Assembly (NCBI GenBank): GCA_000432015.1
Contig: HF985470.1
Coordinates: 1-25,258 of the forward strand
DNA length: 25,258 bases
Origin: Clostridium sp. CAG:1024
Lineage (GTDB): Bacteria; Bacillota; Clostridia; Christensenellales; CAG-138
Direction: 5' to 3'
A program made the translations under genes and the position numbers. The number at the start of each line of letters is the position of its first letter. Position 1 is the stretch's first letter. Below are positions 12,235 through 20,476 of this stretch, in pieces. Below the pieces are notes generated by a model. The model ran no database searches. It saw nothing but the letters and a program-made list of their open reading frames with translations, and was not told the origin of the DNA.

Positions 12235-13860
12235 ATGAAAAAAGCATTTGTACTGTTTTTGGCGGCGCTGATGGGGTTCAGCATGTTTGCCTGCACCGCG
12301 AAACCCGCCGAGACAACGCCCGCAACGGAAGAACCGGCGGCAGCCGCCGATCCCGCAACCGAAGCGTCCGCCGAGGCGCAGGTGGAATTGAGCGACAAGA
12401 CTTTTACGGCAGCGATGACGGCTACGCCGACCTCGCTGGACGAAGGATTTTCAACAAATACCCACTGCCGTCAGGTCTCACCGCACATCTTCGAGACGCT
12501 GTTCACCTTTGACGAGGGCTCCGCGGTCATCCCGCAGCTTGTGGACACCTACACCGTCAGCGAAGACGGCCTTGTCTATGACGTGACGCTTCGTCGGGGC
12601 ATCACGTTCCACGATGGCAGCACCTTTGACGCGGACGATGCGGTCGCATCCGTTGAGCGTTATAAGATGAACAGCACCTACAACGGAGCACTCGATACCG
12701 TTTCAGTCGAGAAAGTCGGTGATTACGAGATCAAGTTCACGCTCGAAGAGCCTCTGGCACTGCCCTCGCTGCTCGCTTTCCCGCAGCGCGTCATCATGAT
12801 CCCGAAGGAGATCGCAGAAACGCATATGGGCGTTGAGCTCGACGATGCAGCGCTCATCGGCACCGGCCCCTACATGCTGAAGGAGTGGGTCCGCGATGTG
12901 CATATCGTCCTCGAGAGATTTGAGAACTACGTGCAGGACGAGCGTTATGAAGGCCCGACGGGCTTCGGTGGCAAGCGCATTGCTTACTACAAGACCATCA
13001 ACCTCGAGGCTGTGACCGAAACGGAAGCCCGTATTGCGGGCCTTGAGACCGGCGAGTTCGACTTTGCGGAAGAACTGCCCCCCACCTCCTATGACCGTAT
13101 CAATGACAACAGCGATCTGACGGCAACCATTCTGAAGCCCGGCAAATCGATTGTCGTGGAATTCAACCATGCGGAAGGCTTTACAGCAGACCCGAACTTC
13201 CGTAAAGCGCTGGCGCTCGCCATCGACCCCACCGAGGTCCTGATGTCCGTGTCCTCCGGCCGTACCGAGTTCTTCCGTCTTGACCCGTCCCTGTATCAGC
13301 CGGAACAGTACTTCTACACCGAAGCCGGCAGCGAGGGCGTATACAACGCAAAGAACCTCGATAAGGTGAAAGAACTCCTGGCCGCTGCAAACTACAACGG
13401 CGAAGAGATCGTCTACCTCTACAATAAAGACTTTGCCAACCATTATACGGCAGGCATCTCCTTGATCGAGCAGTGGCAGGCAGCCGGCATCAACATCGTT
13501 CCGAAGCTCCAGGATTGGACGACGCAGCTTTCCATCGCGCAGAGCCTGACCGGCTGGTCCATCAACCAGAGCTCCTACTCCCCGCGCTTTGATCCGAACC
13601 AGGTCCGCAGCATGATCCACTCCGGCACGCTGGGCGGCTACGGCTTCTCGGATGCTGAAGTCGACGAGTACCTCGAAGCGATCGGCCGCGGCGGCACGAA
13701 CGAAGAGCGTCTCGCGATCTGGGAGAAGCTCCAGGCACGCATTTGGGAGACCCTGCCCTTCCTGAAGTTCGGTGATTCGCTGTCCCTCAGCGCGATCCGT
13801 GCGGACATCCAGGGTTACACGCCTTCCTACGTTGACCGTTTCTGGATGGTCCACGAGTAA
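12235..13860 (+). CDS. ABC transporter substrate-binding lipoprotein, family 5 (DppA/OppA type)
   Basis: Product of 541 residues. The N-terminus is a lipoprotein signal (MKKAFVLFLAALMGFSMFAC) with the modified Cys at 20, followed by an Ala/Glu/Thr/Pro-rich linker. The remainder is a type C (cluster C) binding protein with SBP_bac_5 landmarks: RQVSPHIFETLFTFDEG, YDVTLRRGITFHDGSTFDADDAVASVERY, GTGPYMLKEW and NFRKALALAIDP. The family takes up di- and oligopeptides but also sugars, glycosides and opine-like compounds, so the ligand is not fixed. Context with sugar-acid genes favours an amino-sugar acid or its peptide conjugate. A strong AAGGAGG lies before the ATG, as expected for the most abundant protein of the system. 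A hairpin after the gene may stabilise its mRNA. Confidence 0.93.
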   Translation: MKKAFVLFLAALMGFSMFACTAKPAETTPATEEPAAAADPATEASAEAQVELSDKTFTAAMTATPTSLDEGFSTNTHCRQVSPHIFETLFTFDEGSAVIPQLVDTYTVSEDGLVYDVTLRRGITFHDGSTFDADDAVASVERYKMNSTYNGALDTVSVEKVGDYEIKFTLEEPLALPSLLAFPQRVIMIPKEIAETHMGVELDDAALIGTGPYMLKEWVRDVHIVLERFENYVQDERYEGPTGFGGKRIAYYKTINLEAVTETEARIAGLETGEFDFAEELPPTSYDRINDNSDLTATILKPGKSIVVEFNHAEGFTADPNFRKALALAIDPTEVLMSVSSGRTEFFRLDPSLYQPEQYFYTEAGSEGVYNAKNLDKVKELLAAANYNGEEIVYLYNKDFANHYTAGISLIEQWQAAGINIVPKLQDWTTQLSIAQSLTGWSINQSSYSPRFDPNQVRSMIHSGTLGGYGFSDAEVDEYLEAIGRGGTNEERLAIWEKLQARIWETLPFLKFGDSLSLSAIRADIQGYTPSYVDRFWMVHE

Positions 13861-13890
13861 GAAACGGGGGAGATCTCAACGATAAGACAG

Positions 13891-13922
13891 GATTCCTGCG
13901 GAGCATACGCCCCGCAGGAATC
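13891..13922 (+). terminator. Intercistronic hairpin between binding protein and permease genes
   Basis: A perfect 11-bp stem GATTCCTGCGG/CCGCAGGAATC (13891-13901 and 13912-13922) with a 10-base loop. It is followed by TTCCCC, not a T run, so full termination is unlikely. Such hairpins typically protect the upstream binding-protein mRNA or cause partial termination, raising binding protein over permease. Confidence 0.7.
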
Positions 13923-13978
13923 TTCCCCAATCATCGACCTGCACGCTTAAAGCGTGCCATTTGTGAGAGGAACACCGC

Positions 13979-14926
13979 GTGACACGCTATATTATCAAAC
14001 GATTGTTGATCATGATCCCGACGCTGATTCTCGTCGCGTGCATCATTTTCCTCGTGGTCAACGCAATGCCGGGCGATCCGGCACTGACCGTTCTCGGCGC
14101 CGAAATGGAAGGCGACTATGAGCTGGTCAAAGAACGCATGGGACTGAACGGGACCATCTGGGAGCGCCTTTGGCGTTGGCTGAGCGGCGTTTTGCAGGGA
14201 GATCTCGGCGAATCCTATTTCCTCGGCACTTCTGTTTGGGACGCCATCAAAACGAGGATCCCCGTGACGGTCAGCCTTGCGACCGCCGCGCTCGTTGTCG
14301 CGGTCATCATCGGCATACCGCTCGGCATCATCGCATCGCTCAAGCCGAATTCCGCCTTGGATACCGCCATTTCGAGCGTCTCTCTGCTCGGACTCTGCAC
14401 GCCGGAGTTTTTCGGCGGCCTGACCTTTATTCTTCTGTTCGCAATTCAAATTCGAGCGTTCCCGTCCGGCGGCTATAAACCGCTTTCAGGCGGTGCCGGC
14501 CAATGGGCCAAATATATCTTCCTGCCCGCATTCACCTATGGCTTTAAGCAGGCGGCGTATTTCGCAAGATTGATGCGCTCCAGCATGCTGGAAGTGCTGA
14601 ATCAGGACTTCATCACGACCGCCACGGCCAAAGGACAGAAAAAAACCGTCGTCATCATGAAGCATGCTTTGCGCAATGCCCTGCTCCCGATTGTAACGGG
14701 CGTCGGCATGACCTACACGATGATGCTGGGCGGCGCGTTCATCACCGAATCGCTTTTCCGCCTTCCGGGTACGGGACTTTTGATCATCAACAGCATCGCA
14801 AAGCGCGATTTCCCTGTTGTATGCGGCACGCTGCTTTTGATCTCGGCCGCGATTTTGATCATCAACCTTCTGGTAGACATTTTGTATGCGTTTATCGACC
14901 CACGCGTGCGGTTCGGCAAGAAGTGA
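13979..14926 (+). CDS. ABC transporter permease, DppB/OppB type
   Basis: Product of 315 residues from a GTG start (13979), with AGAGG eight bases before. About six membrane helices are visible. It opens with TRYIIKRLLIMIPTLILVACIIFLVVNAMPGDPA, the hallmark of DppB-like permeases. The cytoplasmic coupling loop is ARLMRSSMLEVLNQDFITTATAKG, the EAA-type motif that contacts the ATPases, followed by HALRNALLPIVTGVGM. It forms the membrane channel with the next gene's product. There is a 118-bp gap from the binding-protein gene, holding the hairpin, and eleven bases to the next start. Confidence 0.93.
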   Translation: MTRYIIKRLLIMIPTLILVACIIFLVVNAMPGDPALTVLGAEMEGDYELVKERMGLNGTIWERLWRWLSGVLQGDLGESYFLGTSVWDAIKTRIPVTVSLATAALVVAVIIGIPLGIIASLKPNSALDTAISSVSLLGLCTPEFFGGLTFILLFAIQIRAFPSGGYKPLSGGAGQWAKYIFLPAFTYGFKQAAYFARLMRSSMLEVLNQDFITTATAKGQKKTVVIMKHALRNALLPIVTGVGMTYTMMLGGAFITESLFRLPGTGLLIINSIAKRDFPVVCGTLLLISAAILIINLLVDILYAFIDPRVRFGKK

Positions 14927-14936
14927 GGAAAAGCCC

Positions 14937-15794
14937 ATGAAGAAAGTCAACGAAAACTCTCTTTGGTTCCGGATCCTGCACACGCCGTCTCTCGTTGTCG
15001 GCGCGGTGCTGCTGATCCTGATGGTCGCGCTGCTGTTTTTGCAGCCTGTGCTGACCAGCTATGACGCAAACGCAAACGACTTTTCCGCGATCCTTCAGCC
15101 TCCGTCCGGCACGCACTGGCTCGGCACGGACTCCTTCGGCCGCGACCTGTTCACAAGAATGCTGGAGGGTGGCCGCGTTAGCCTGCGGATCGGCGTGGAG
15201 ACCGTACTCCTGACGACCATTTTCGGAACGCTCATCGCACTGCTCGGCGGTTATTATGAAAAGATCGATACGGTCATCATGCGCGTGATGGACGTGATGA
15301 TGGCGTTCCCGCAGCTTTTGATCGCCATGGTGCTCGCCGCGGTGTTCGGAAACAGCATCAGCGGCGTGACGCTGGCGCTCACGATCGTATATGTGCCGCG
15401 AACGGTCCGCATCCTGCGCAGCTCCATCCTGACCATCCGCGAGGAGGTCTATGTGGAGGCGGCGCAGTCCATCGGCGTGAGACCCATGAAGATCATGTTC
15501 AAGCACATCCTGCCCGGCGCGCTGCCGATGCTGATCGTGCAGGAGACCTTCCTGTTTGCCTATGCGATCCTCGCGGAAGCCGGCATCAGCTTCGTCGGCG
15601 TCGGCGTTCAGCCGCCGGATGCGAGCTGGGGCAACATTTTGAGCGACGCAACCTCGCTGCTGCGCGAAGCGCCCTGGTGCGTGATCGCGCCCGGCGTTGC
15701 GATCATGGTCATGGTGCTGGCGCTGAATCTGCTGGGCGACGGCCTGCGCGAAGTGCTTGACCCCAAACGGCAGAAGGGCAAGGCCAGGGGCTGA
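14937..15794 (+). CDS. ABC transporter permease, DppC/OppC type
   Basis: Product of 285 residues, the usual DppC size, with about six membrane helices. Landmarks are the N-terminal helix, then the QPPSGTHWLGTDSFGRDLFTRMLEGGR segment diagnostic of OppC/DppC proteins, and the EAA loop LTIREEVYVEAAQSIGVRPMKIMFKHILPGALP. The ending GDGLREVLDPK is also typical. The ATG at 14937 has GAGG before it; the longer in-frame ATG at 14886 would overlap dppB and is not preferred. It pairs with the DppB-like protein. A 57-bp gap with no terminator leads to the first ATPase gene. Confidence 0.93.
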   Translation: MKKVNENSLWFRILHTPSLVVGAVLLILMVALLFLQPVLTSYDANANDFSAILQPPSGTHWLGTDSFGRDLFTRMLEGGRVSLRIGVETVLLTTIFGTLIALLGGYYEKIDTVIMRVMDVMMAFPQLLIAMVLAAVFGNSISGVTLALTIVYVPRTVRILRSSILTIREEVYVEAAQSIGVRPMKIMFKHILPGALPMLIVQETFLFAYAILAEAGISFVGVGVQPPDASWGNILSDATSLLREAPWCVIAPGVAIMVMVLALNLLGDGLREVLDPKRQKGKARG

Positions 15795-15851
15795 GCGCAC
15801 GTTGCAGAACGGCGCTGTTGAACGACAAATGTGCTTGAATGAGGAGTAACC

Positions 15852-16847
15852 GTGCAGAAGCAAGAAATTTTGCAGATCAAAGACCTGTCGATGGGGTTTG
15901 AGAGCAGGAGCGGCGTTACGCCGATCCTCGACCACGTCAACCTGACGGTCCATAAGAATGAAATCGTTGCGATCGTCGGTGAAAGCGGATGCGGCAAGAG
16001 CGTGACAGCCAAATCGGTCATGCGCCTGCTTCCGAGCCCGCCGGCGAAGTATACGGGCGGAGAGATCCTGTTCCACGGAGAGGACCTCCTAAAAATGGAT
16101 GAAAAGCGCCTCCGCAGCATCCGCGGCGACCGCATTTCCATGATTTTTCAGGAGCCGCTGACCAGTCTGAATCCCGTTCTGACCATCGGCGACCAAATCG
16201 GCGAGGCGTTTCGGCTGCATCGCAAGGGCATGTCAAAGGCCGAGATCCGGGAAGCAACGATCGAGCTGCTCAAAAAGGTGCGGATCCCCGCACCGGAAAC
16301 GCGGCTCAAGAACTACCCCGGCCAGTTTTCCGGCGGCATGCGCCAGCGCATCATGATCGCGATGGCGATCGCCTGCAATCCGGAGCTGCTGATCGCGGAC
16401 GAACCAACCACGGCGCTCGATGTGACGATTCAGGCGCAGATCCTGAACCTGATCAAGCAGATTAATGCGGATACGCAAATGTCCTGTATCCTCATCACGC
16501 ATGACCTCGGCGTTGTTGCGGAGTTTGCGAAACGCATCCTCGTCATGTATGCCGGGCAGCCGATCGAGCAGGCGGAGACGGTGGAGCTGTTCAAGCGTCC
16601 ACTGCATCCCTACACAAAGGGACTGCTTGCGAGTCTGCCCAAAATGGACGAGCCGTCCGACCGGCTGCATACCATTCCCGGCAGCGTGCCGTCGCCGAAG
16701 GACATGCCGAAGGGCTGCCGGTTCTGCGCACGCTGTTCCTACGCGCAGCCGATCTGCGCAGAGAAGGGACCTGAAATGCGCGAGATCCGGCCAGGCCACA
16801 CCTGCAAATGCCATTTTGCGGAACAACAAATGGAGGAGAACGTCTGA
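15852..16847 (+). CDS. ABC transporter ATP-binding protein, DppD/OppD type
   Basis: Product of 331 residues from a GTG start with GAGGAG before it. Walker A is GESGCGKS at 43-50, the signature is FSGGMRQR, Walker B is LLIADEPTTALD, and the switch histidine lies in ITHDLG. The C-terminal oligopeptide-transporter extension (residues about 260-320) holds three to four cysteines in CRFCARCSYAQPICAEKGPE...GHTCKCHF, the region that in related proteins binds an iron-sulfur cluster or metal. It powers import together with the next protein. The stop overlaps the next ATG by one base (TGATG). Confidence 0.94.
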   Translation: MQKQEILQIKDLSMGFESRSGVTPILDHVNLTVHKNEIVAIVGESGCGKSVTAKSVMRLLPSPPAKYTGGEILFHGEDLLKMDEKRLRSIRGDRISMIFQEPLTSLNPVLTIGDQIGEAFRLHRKGMSKAEIREATIELLKKVRIPAPETRLKNYPGQFSGGMRQRIMIAMAIACNPELLIADEPTTALDVTIQAQILNLIKQINADTQMSCILITHDLGVVAEFAKRILVMYAGQPIEQAETVELFKRPLHPYTKGLLASLPKMDEPSDRLHTIPGSVPSPKDMPKGCRFCARCSYAQPICAEKGPEMREIRPGHTCKCHFAEQQMEENV

Positions 16848-17830
16848 TGGAGAGCACACGGGAACCGATCTTGCAGGTCGAACACCTGAAAAAGTATTTT
16901 GATTCAGGTACGCATGTACTCGCACGCTCGAAGGATCACATTAAGGCGGTCGACGACGTCAGCTTTCAGGTACAGCGCGGCAGTACGTTTGCGCTCGTGG
17001 GGGAGAGCGGCTGCGGTAAGTCCACGATCGCACGTCTTCTTTTGCGGCTCATCACGGCGACGGACGGCAATGCGATCTTTGAGGGCAAGGATCTGTTCAC
17101 CCTGCCGAACAGCGAGATGCGTGCCATGCGCCGTCATATCCAGATGATCTTTCAGGATCCGTACAGCTCGTTGAATCCGCGCTGGCAGATCAATAAGATC
17201 ATTGCGGAGCCGCTTGAAACGCACGGCATCGGCACAAGAGCGGAGCAAAAGGACGCAGTTGAACATATGCTGCGTACGGTTGGGCTTGCAAAGGACAGCG
17301 GCACGCGCTATGCGCATGAGTTTTCCGGCGGCCAGCGCCAGCGCATCGGCATTGCAAGAGCGCTCATCACGAATCCGAAGTTTTTTATCTGCGACGAGCC
17401 GATCTCCGCGCTCGACGTATCTATTCAGGCGCAGATCATCAATCTGCTCCGGGATCTGCAGGAGCAGTATGCGCTGACGTATCTGTTTATCACGCATGAT
17501 CTGCGCATCGTGCATTTCCTTTGCGACCGAGTCGCGGTCATGTATCTCGGCAAGCTCGTCGAAACGGGCAGCACGAAGGAGGTCTTTGCGCGGCGCGCCC
17601 ATCCGTATACGCAGGCGCTGTTCTCCGCGATACCGATCCCGGATCCGTTGTACGACAAACGGGAGATTCCCCTCGAGGGCGACGTCCCAAGTCCGCTCAA
17701 TCCGCCGAGCGGCTGCCGGTTCCATACGCGCTGTCCCTACGCAAAGCCGATCTGCTCTGTGGAGGAGCCGATGCTGCACGAGATTGCGCCGGGGCATTTC
17801 TGCGCATGCCATCTCCATGTTGGGGAATAA
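16847..17830 (+). CDS. ABC transporter ATP-binding protein, DppF/OppF type
   Basis: Product of 327 residues. Walker A is GESGCGKST at about 52-60, the Q-loop is QMIFQDPYSSLNPRW, the signature is FSGGQRQRIGIARAL, Walker B is FFICDEPISALD, and the switch region is FITHDLRIV. The C-terminus again carries the oligopeptide-type cysteine segment (CRFHTRCPYAKPICSVEEP). The ATG shares its A with the upstream TGA, so the two ATPases are translationally coupled and should be made in equal amounts. It is the last gene of the importer; the RidA gene follows 54 bp later on the same strand with its own strong AAGGAGG. Confidence 0.94.
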   Translation: MESTREPILQVEHLKKYFDSGTHVLARSKDHIKAVDDVSFQVQRGSTFALVGESGCGKSTIARLLLRLITATDGNAIFEGKDLFTLPNSEMRAMRRHIQMIFQDPYSSLNPRWQINKIIAEPLETHGIGTRAEQKDAVEHMLRTVGLAKDSGTRYAHEFSGGQRQRIGIARALITNPKFFICDEPISALDVSIQAQIINLLRDLQEQYALTYLFITHDLRIVHFLCDRVAVMYLGKLVETGSTKEVFARRAHPYTQALFSAIPIPDPLYDKREIPLEGDVPSPLNPPSGCRFHTRCPYAKPICSVEEPMLHEIAPGHFCACHLHVGE

Positions 17831-17884
17831 GACGGCAATACAGAATCTATCATGCAACGAACAAATAGAAGGAGGTTTCACGCA

Positions 17885-18340
17885 ATGGATATTTACGGAA
17901 AACTGAAAGAGCTTGGATATACGCTTCCCACCCTGCCCCCGAAGGGCGGCATCTATAAGCCGGTCCGTCAGGTTGGCAATCTGCTTTATGTCTCCGGTCA
18001 GGGCGCAACGGTCAACGGCGTTCCGGAGATCGTCGGCAAGGCCGGTGCGGAGCGGACGATCGAAGAGGCACAGGATGCGGCACGGCTTTGCGCGCTGAAC
18101 GCGCTTTCGACGCTGGAGGATTATCTTGGCGACCTGAATCAGCTTAAGAGCCTTGTCAAGACGCTGGGCTTTGTGGCGAGCGCACCGAACTTCAATATGC
18201 AGCCGAAAGTTGTAGACGGCGCATCCGGTCTGTTCCGCGATCTCATGGGCGAGGACGGCGTCGGCGCGCGTTCTGCGATCGGCGTGAACGAGCTTCCGGG
18301 CAATATCACGGTGGAGATCGAGTTCATTTTTGAGATCTGA
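17885..18340 (+). CDS. RidA/YjgF/YER057c family protein (150-residue subgroup)
   Basis: Product of 151 residues, longer than archetypal RidA (about 128) and matching the subgroup in which the fold is preceded by GYTLPTLPPKGGIYKPVRQVGNLLYVSGQG. The conserved C-terminal GARSAIGVNELPGNITVEIEFI holds Arg129, the likely counterpart of the RidA catalytic arginine that binds the carboxylate of imines. RidA proteins hydrolyse reactive enamine/imine products of PLP-dependent ammonia-lyases in the cytosol. Its presence with a PLP fold-type II enzyme under the same operator suggests that the pathway makes such an intermediate. AAGGAGG is placed well before the ATG. Members of this subgroup also occur with amidohydrolases, so a hydrolytic or deaminating job of its own is possible. 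Confidence 0.9.
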   Translation: MDIYGKLKELGYTLPTLPPKGGIYKPVRQVGNLLYVSGQGATVNGVPEIVGKAGAERTIEEAQDAARLCALNALSTLEDYLGDLNQLKSLVKTLGFVASAPNFNMQPKVVDGASGLFRDLMGEDGVGARSAIGVNELPGNITVEIEFIFEI

Positions 18341-18354
18341 GAGGAGGGATCGAA

Positions 18355-19539
18355 ATGCAGGACTGGAGAGCGGCGCTTGCACAAACGCGGGTGGAGCGCA
18401 AAACATATTTGATCGATAAGCGACGTACGCTGCACCGCTGCCCGGAGGTCGGTTTCGAACTTCCGAAGACCTGCGCGCTCATCGAGCAATGGCTGGATGA
18501 GCTGGGCATTGCGCATACGCGCAGATATGGCCAGAGCAGCATCGTCGGCATGGTCGGCACGCGTACGGATGTTCCCGTGATCGCCGTTCGGGCGGATATG
18601 GATGCGCTTCCCGTGACGGAAAAAACGGGGCTGCCCTTTTGTTCTGAGCATCCGGGATTCATGCATGCCTGCGGACATGACGCGCACATGGCGATTCTGC
18701 TCGGTGCTGCGGCTGCGCTCAAGCCCTATGAGGATTCGCTTCCTTTTCGGCTGAAGCTCATGTTCCAGCCGAGCGAGGAGTGCGCGGTGAGCGGTGCGAA
18801 GATGATGGTCGACAACGACGTTTTGGATGACGTCGATTATGTACTCTGCGCACACGTTTCGGGTGATTTTCTGTCCGGCACTGCGGCCTATGCGCGCGGC
18901 GCGGTCTGCAGCGCCTGCACGCCGATCGAGATCCGGTTTCACGGCAAGACTTCACATGCCACCGTCCCGCAGATGGGCAGCGATGCGATTGCGATGATGT
19001 TTAAGACATATTCCGGCATTCAGCTCATACTGTCCAGACAAGTCGATCCGCTCGAGCCGATTGTGTGCTCGGTGGGCGTGGCAAAGGGCGGAGACGTGCA
19101 TAACGTTGTTTGCGACGAGGCGACGATGAAGGTCTCGCTGCGCACCTATAAGCAGGAACTGAACGACTTTGTGGTCGATCGTGTGCGGATGCTCGCGGTG
19201 CATGCGGCGGAAGAGATGGGCGGCTCGGTCGATTATGAGGCGCACATGAGCGCGCCTGCCGTGCTGAACGATGATTTCCTCGTGGATTGTCTCCTTGAGG
19301 CGGGAGAGGAAACCCTGAGCTGCAAGCCGATCGATCGCGGACCGCTGATGGGATCAGACGACTTTTCCTGGTTTACGCAGAAGAGACCGTCCATCTACTA
19401 CTGGATCGGCGTGGGCAGCGAAGCATGGCCGAAAAAGGCGCTCCACAACAACGATTTCATGATCGATGAGGAAGCGCTGCTCAGCGGAGAGGAACTGCTC
19501 ATCGCAATGCTTGCAAAGATCGCCGAGAAGCGATCGTAA
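18355..19539 (+). CDS. M20D-family amidohydrolase (N-acyl amino acid hydrolase type)
   Basis: Product of 394 residues, standard for the IAA-amino-acid/hippurate/N-acetyl-amino-acid hydrolase group. Seen: LHRCPEVGFELPKT, AVRADMDALPVTEKTG, FMHACGHDAHMA (Cys106 and His108 as metal ligands), FQPSEE (Glu141, Glu142), CAHV (ligand His near 167), and a late LHNNDFMID where the family has a His ligand. The lid domain spans about 185-295. It should remove an acyl group from an N-acylated amino compound in the cytosol. AGGAGG precedes the ATG, 14 bp after the RidA gene stop. It is the last gene of the operon and is followed by a strong terminator. It is not closely similar to the other M20 enzyme in the window (CPG2-like), so two amide substrates or two steps are likely. 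Confidence 0.92.
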   Translation: MQDWRAALAQTRVERKTYLIDKRRTLHRCPEVGFELPKTCALIEQWLDELGIAHTRRYGQSSIVGMVGTRTDVPVIAVRADMDALPVTEKTGLPFCSEHPGFMHACGHDAHMAILLGAAAALKPYEDSLPFRLKLMFQPSEECAVSGAKMMVDNDVLDDVDYVLCAHVSGDFLSGTAAYARGAVCSACTPIEIRFHGKTSHATVPQMGSDAIAMMFKTYSGIQLILSRQVDPLEPIVCSVGVAKGGDVHNVVCDEATMKVSLRTYKQELNDFVVDRVRMLAVHAAEEMGGSVDYEAHMSAPAVLNDDFLVDCLLEAGEETLSCKPIDRGPLMGSDDFSWFTQKRPSIYYWIGVGSEAWPKKALHNNDFMIDEEALLSGEELLIAMLAKIAEKRS

Positions 19540-19613
19540 ACCTGTATATCGATACGAACAGCGCACGGCAGTCCGGAGAGGCGGCCGCGCGCCTTGCGCT
19601 TTCGTGAAGAACG

Positions 19614-19648
19614 AAACGGACGGTTCAAAGACGAACCGTCCGTTTTTA
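19614..19648. terminator. Terminator of the KDG/ABC/amidohydrolase operon, probably bidirectional
   Basis: A 13-bp perfect stem, left arm ending ACGGACGGTTC (to 19626) and right arm starting GAACCGTCCGT (from 19633), with loop AAAGAC, followed by TTTTT on the plus strand. On the minus strand the stem is followed by the T-rich GTTTCGTTCTT, so it may also end the pst-phoU transcript coming the other way. Confidence 0.92.
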
Positions 19649-19836
19649 TTGCGCGATCAGTTGGGAAGTAAACGCTTCCGTTTGGCTTGCGCTTGTTCCG
19701 TTTCCGCCACGATAACGGAAGGAGTACCTGCGCCGGGATTCCACGAGCCGATGGCAATGCAGCGGGAAAATTCCGATGCACTCCGACGATCGAGCCCTTT
19801 AAAGGGCGAGAGCGGGACGACTGCCGGCTTCCGGCC
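19649..19836 (-). other. Intergenic stretch downstream of phoU with an open read-through frame
   Basis: After the phoU TAA, the same frame stays open for 59 codons to a TGA at 19657-19659. The encoded stretch starts GRKPAVVPLSPFKG and ends AQAKRKRLLPN. No start codon with a ribosome site is seen. At about this base composition, a run of that length has roughly a one in nine chance of being stop-free, so it is not proof of coding. A perfect 14-bp palindrome, GCCCTTTAAAGGGC (19794-19807), lies inside. It may be a dispersed intergenic repeat, an old extension of phoU, or nothing. Confidence 0.3.
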
Positions 19837-20475
19837 TTATTTCTGAACGCCGGTCACGCAGAGAATGACCTCCTCCGCAATGTTCGTCGCGTGATCGCCG
19901 ATCCGCTCATAGTATTTTGCGATCATAAGAAGATCCAGCGCGTGTTCGCCTTCCGACGGATCCTTGGCAATGCTGTCGATGAGCCGCCGCTTGATCCTGA
20001 GAAAATAGTCGTCAACAACGTCGTCCGCCTGTATCACATGCTCTGCGAGCGCCGTGTCGCGCTTGACGTATGCGTCGACGCTCTCCGTGACCATCTTTCC
20101 TGCGGCGTTCGCCATTTCCGTGAGCAGCTGTTCATCCTCCGTGCGGCGCGCATCGAGAAAAGTTACGATTTCTGCAATATCCTCCGCCTGGTCTCCGATG
20201 CGCTCCATGTCGGTGATCATTTTGAGCGCGGCGGAGATCTCGCGAAGATCCCGCGCGACCGGCTGCTGCTGGAGAATGAGCCGGAGACAGAGCGCCTCGA
20301 TCGTGCGCTCCTTTTCATCGATCTCCGCATCGAGCGGCGCTACACGCTTTGCAAGCGCCGTGTCTCTCGCGCACAATGCATGGGACGCCAGAGAGATCAC
20401 CTCTTCGCAGCGCGCACCCATTTCGGTCAGCTCCCTGTTCAGGAGCGAAAGCTGTTCATCGAACCGGTTTCTCAT
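19837..20475 (-). CDS. phoU: Phosphate signalling/uptake regulator PhoU
   Basis: Product of 212 residues, the usual PhoU length, with two repeated three-helix PhoU domains. The first domain starts MRNRFDEQLSLLNRELTEMG and holds the metal-site motif DMERIGDQAEDIAE. The second holds KYYERIGDHATNIAE. These E/DxxxD repeats bind metal ions. PhoU links the Pst importer to the PhoR/PhoP two-component system and limits phosphate uptake. The frame is open upstream into pstB, but GGAGG lies before the ATG at 20475, which is one base from the pstB stop. It is the last gene of pstS-C-A-B-phoU. Confidence 0.95.
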   Translation of the reverse strand: MRNRFDEQLSLLNRELTEMGARCEEVISLASHALCARDTALAKRVAPLDAEIDEKERTIEALCLRLILQQQPVARDLREISAALKMITDMERIGDQAEDIAEIVTFLDARRTEDEQLLTEMANAAGKMVTESVDAYVKRDTALAEHVIQADDVVDDYFLRIKRRLIDSIAKDPSEGEHALDLLMIAKYYERIGDHATNIAEEVILCVTGVQK

Positions 20476-20476
20476 A

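Noticed and set aside
12235..17830. Naming the importer genes dppA-F outright
   Set aside because: The family also carries oligopeptides, glycosides and nickel; the ligand cannot be read from the sequence, so no symbols were given.
16904..18406. A 500-codon open frame on the minus strand
   Set aside because: It lies antisense to the DppF-type ATPase and RidA genes, both with clear motifs; long antisense frames are common in GC-rich coding DNA and this one has no recognisable domain.
19794..19807. Palindrome GCCCTTTAAAGGGC as a terminator for phoU
   Set aside because: No T run follows on either strand; the 19614-19648 hairpin is a better candidate.
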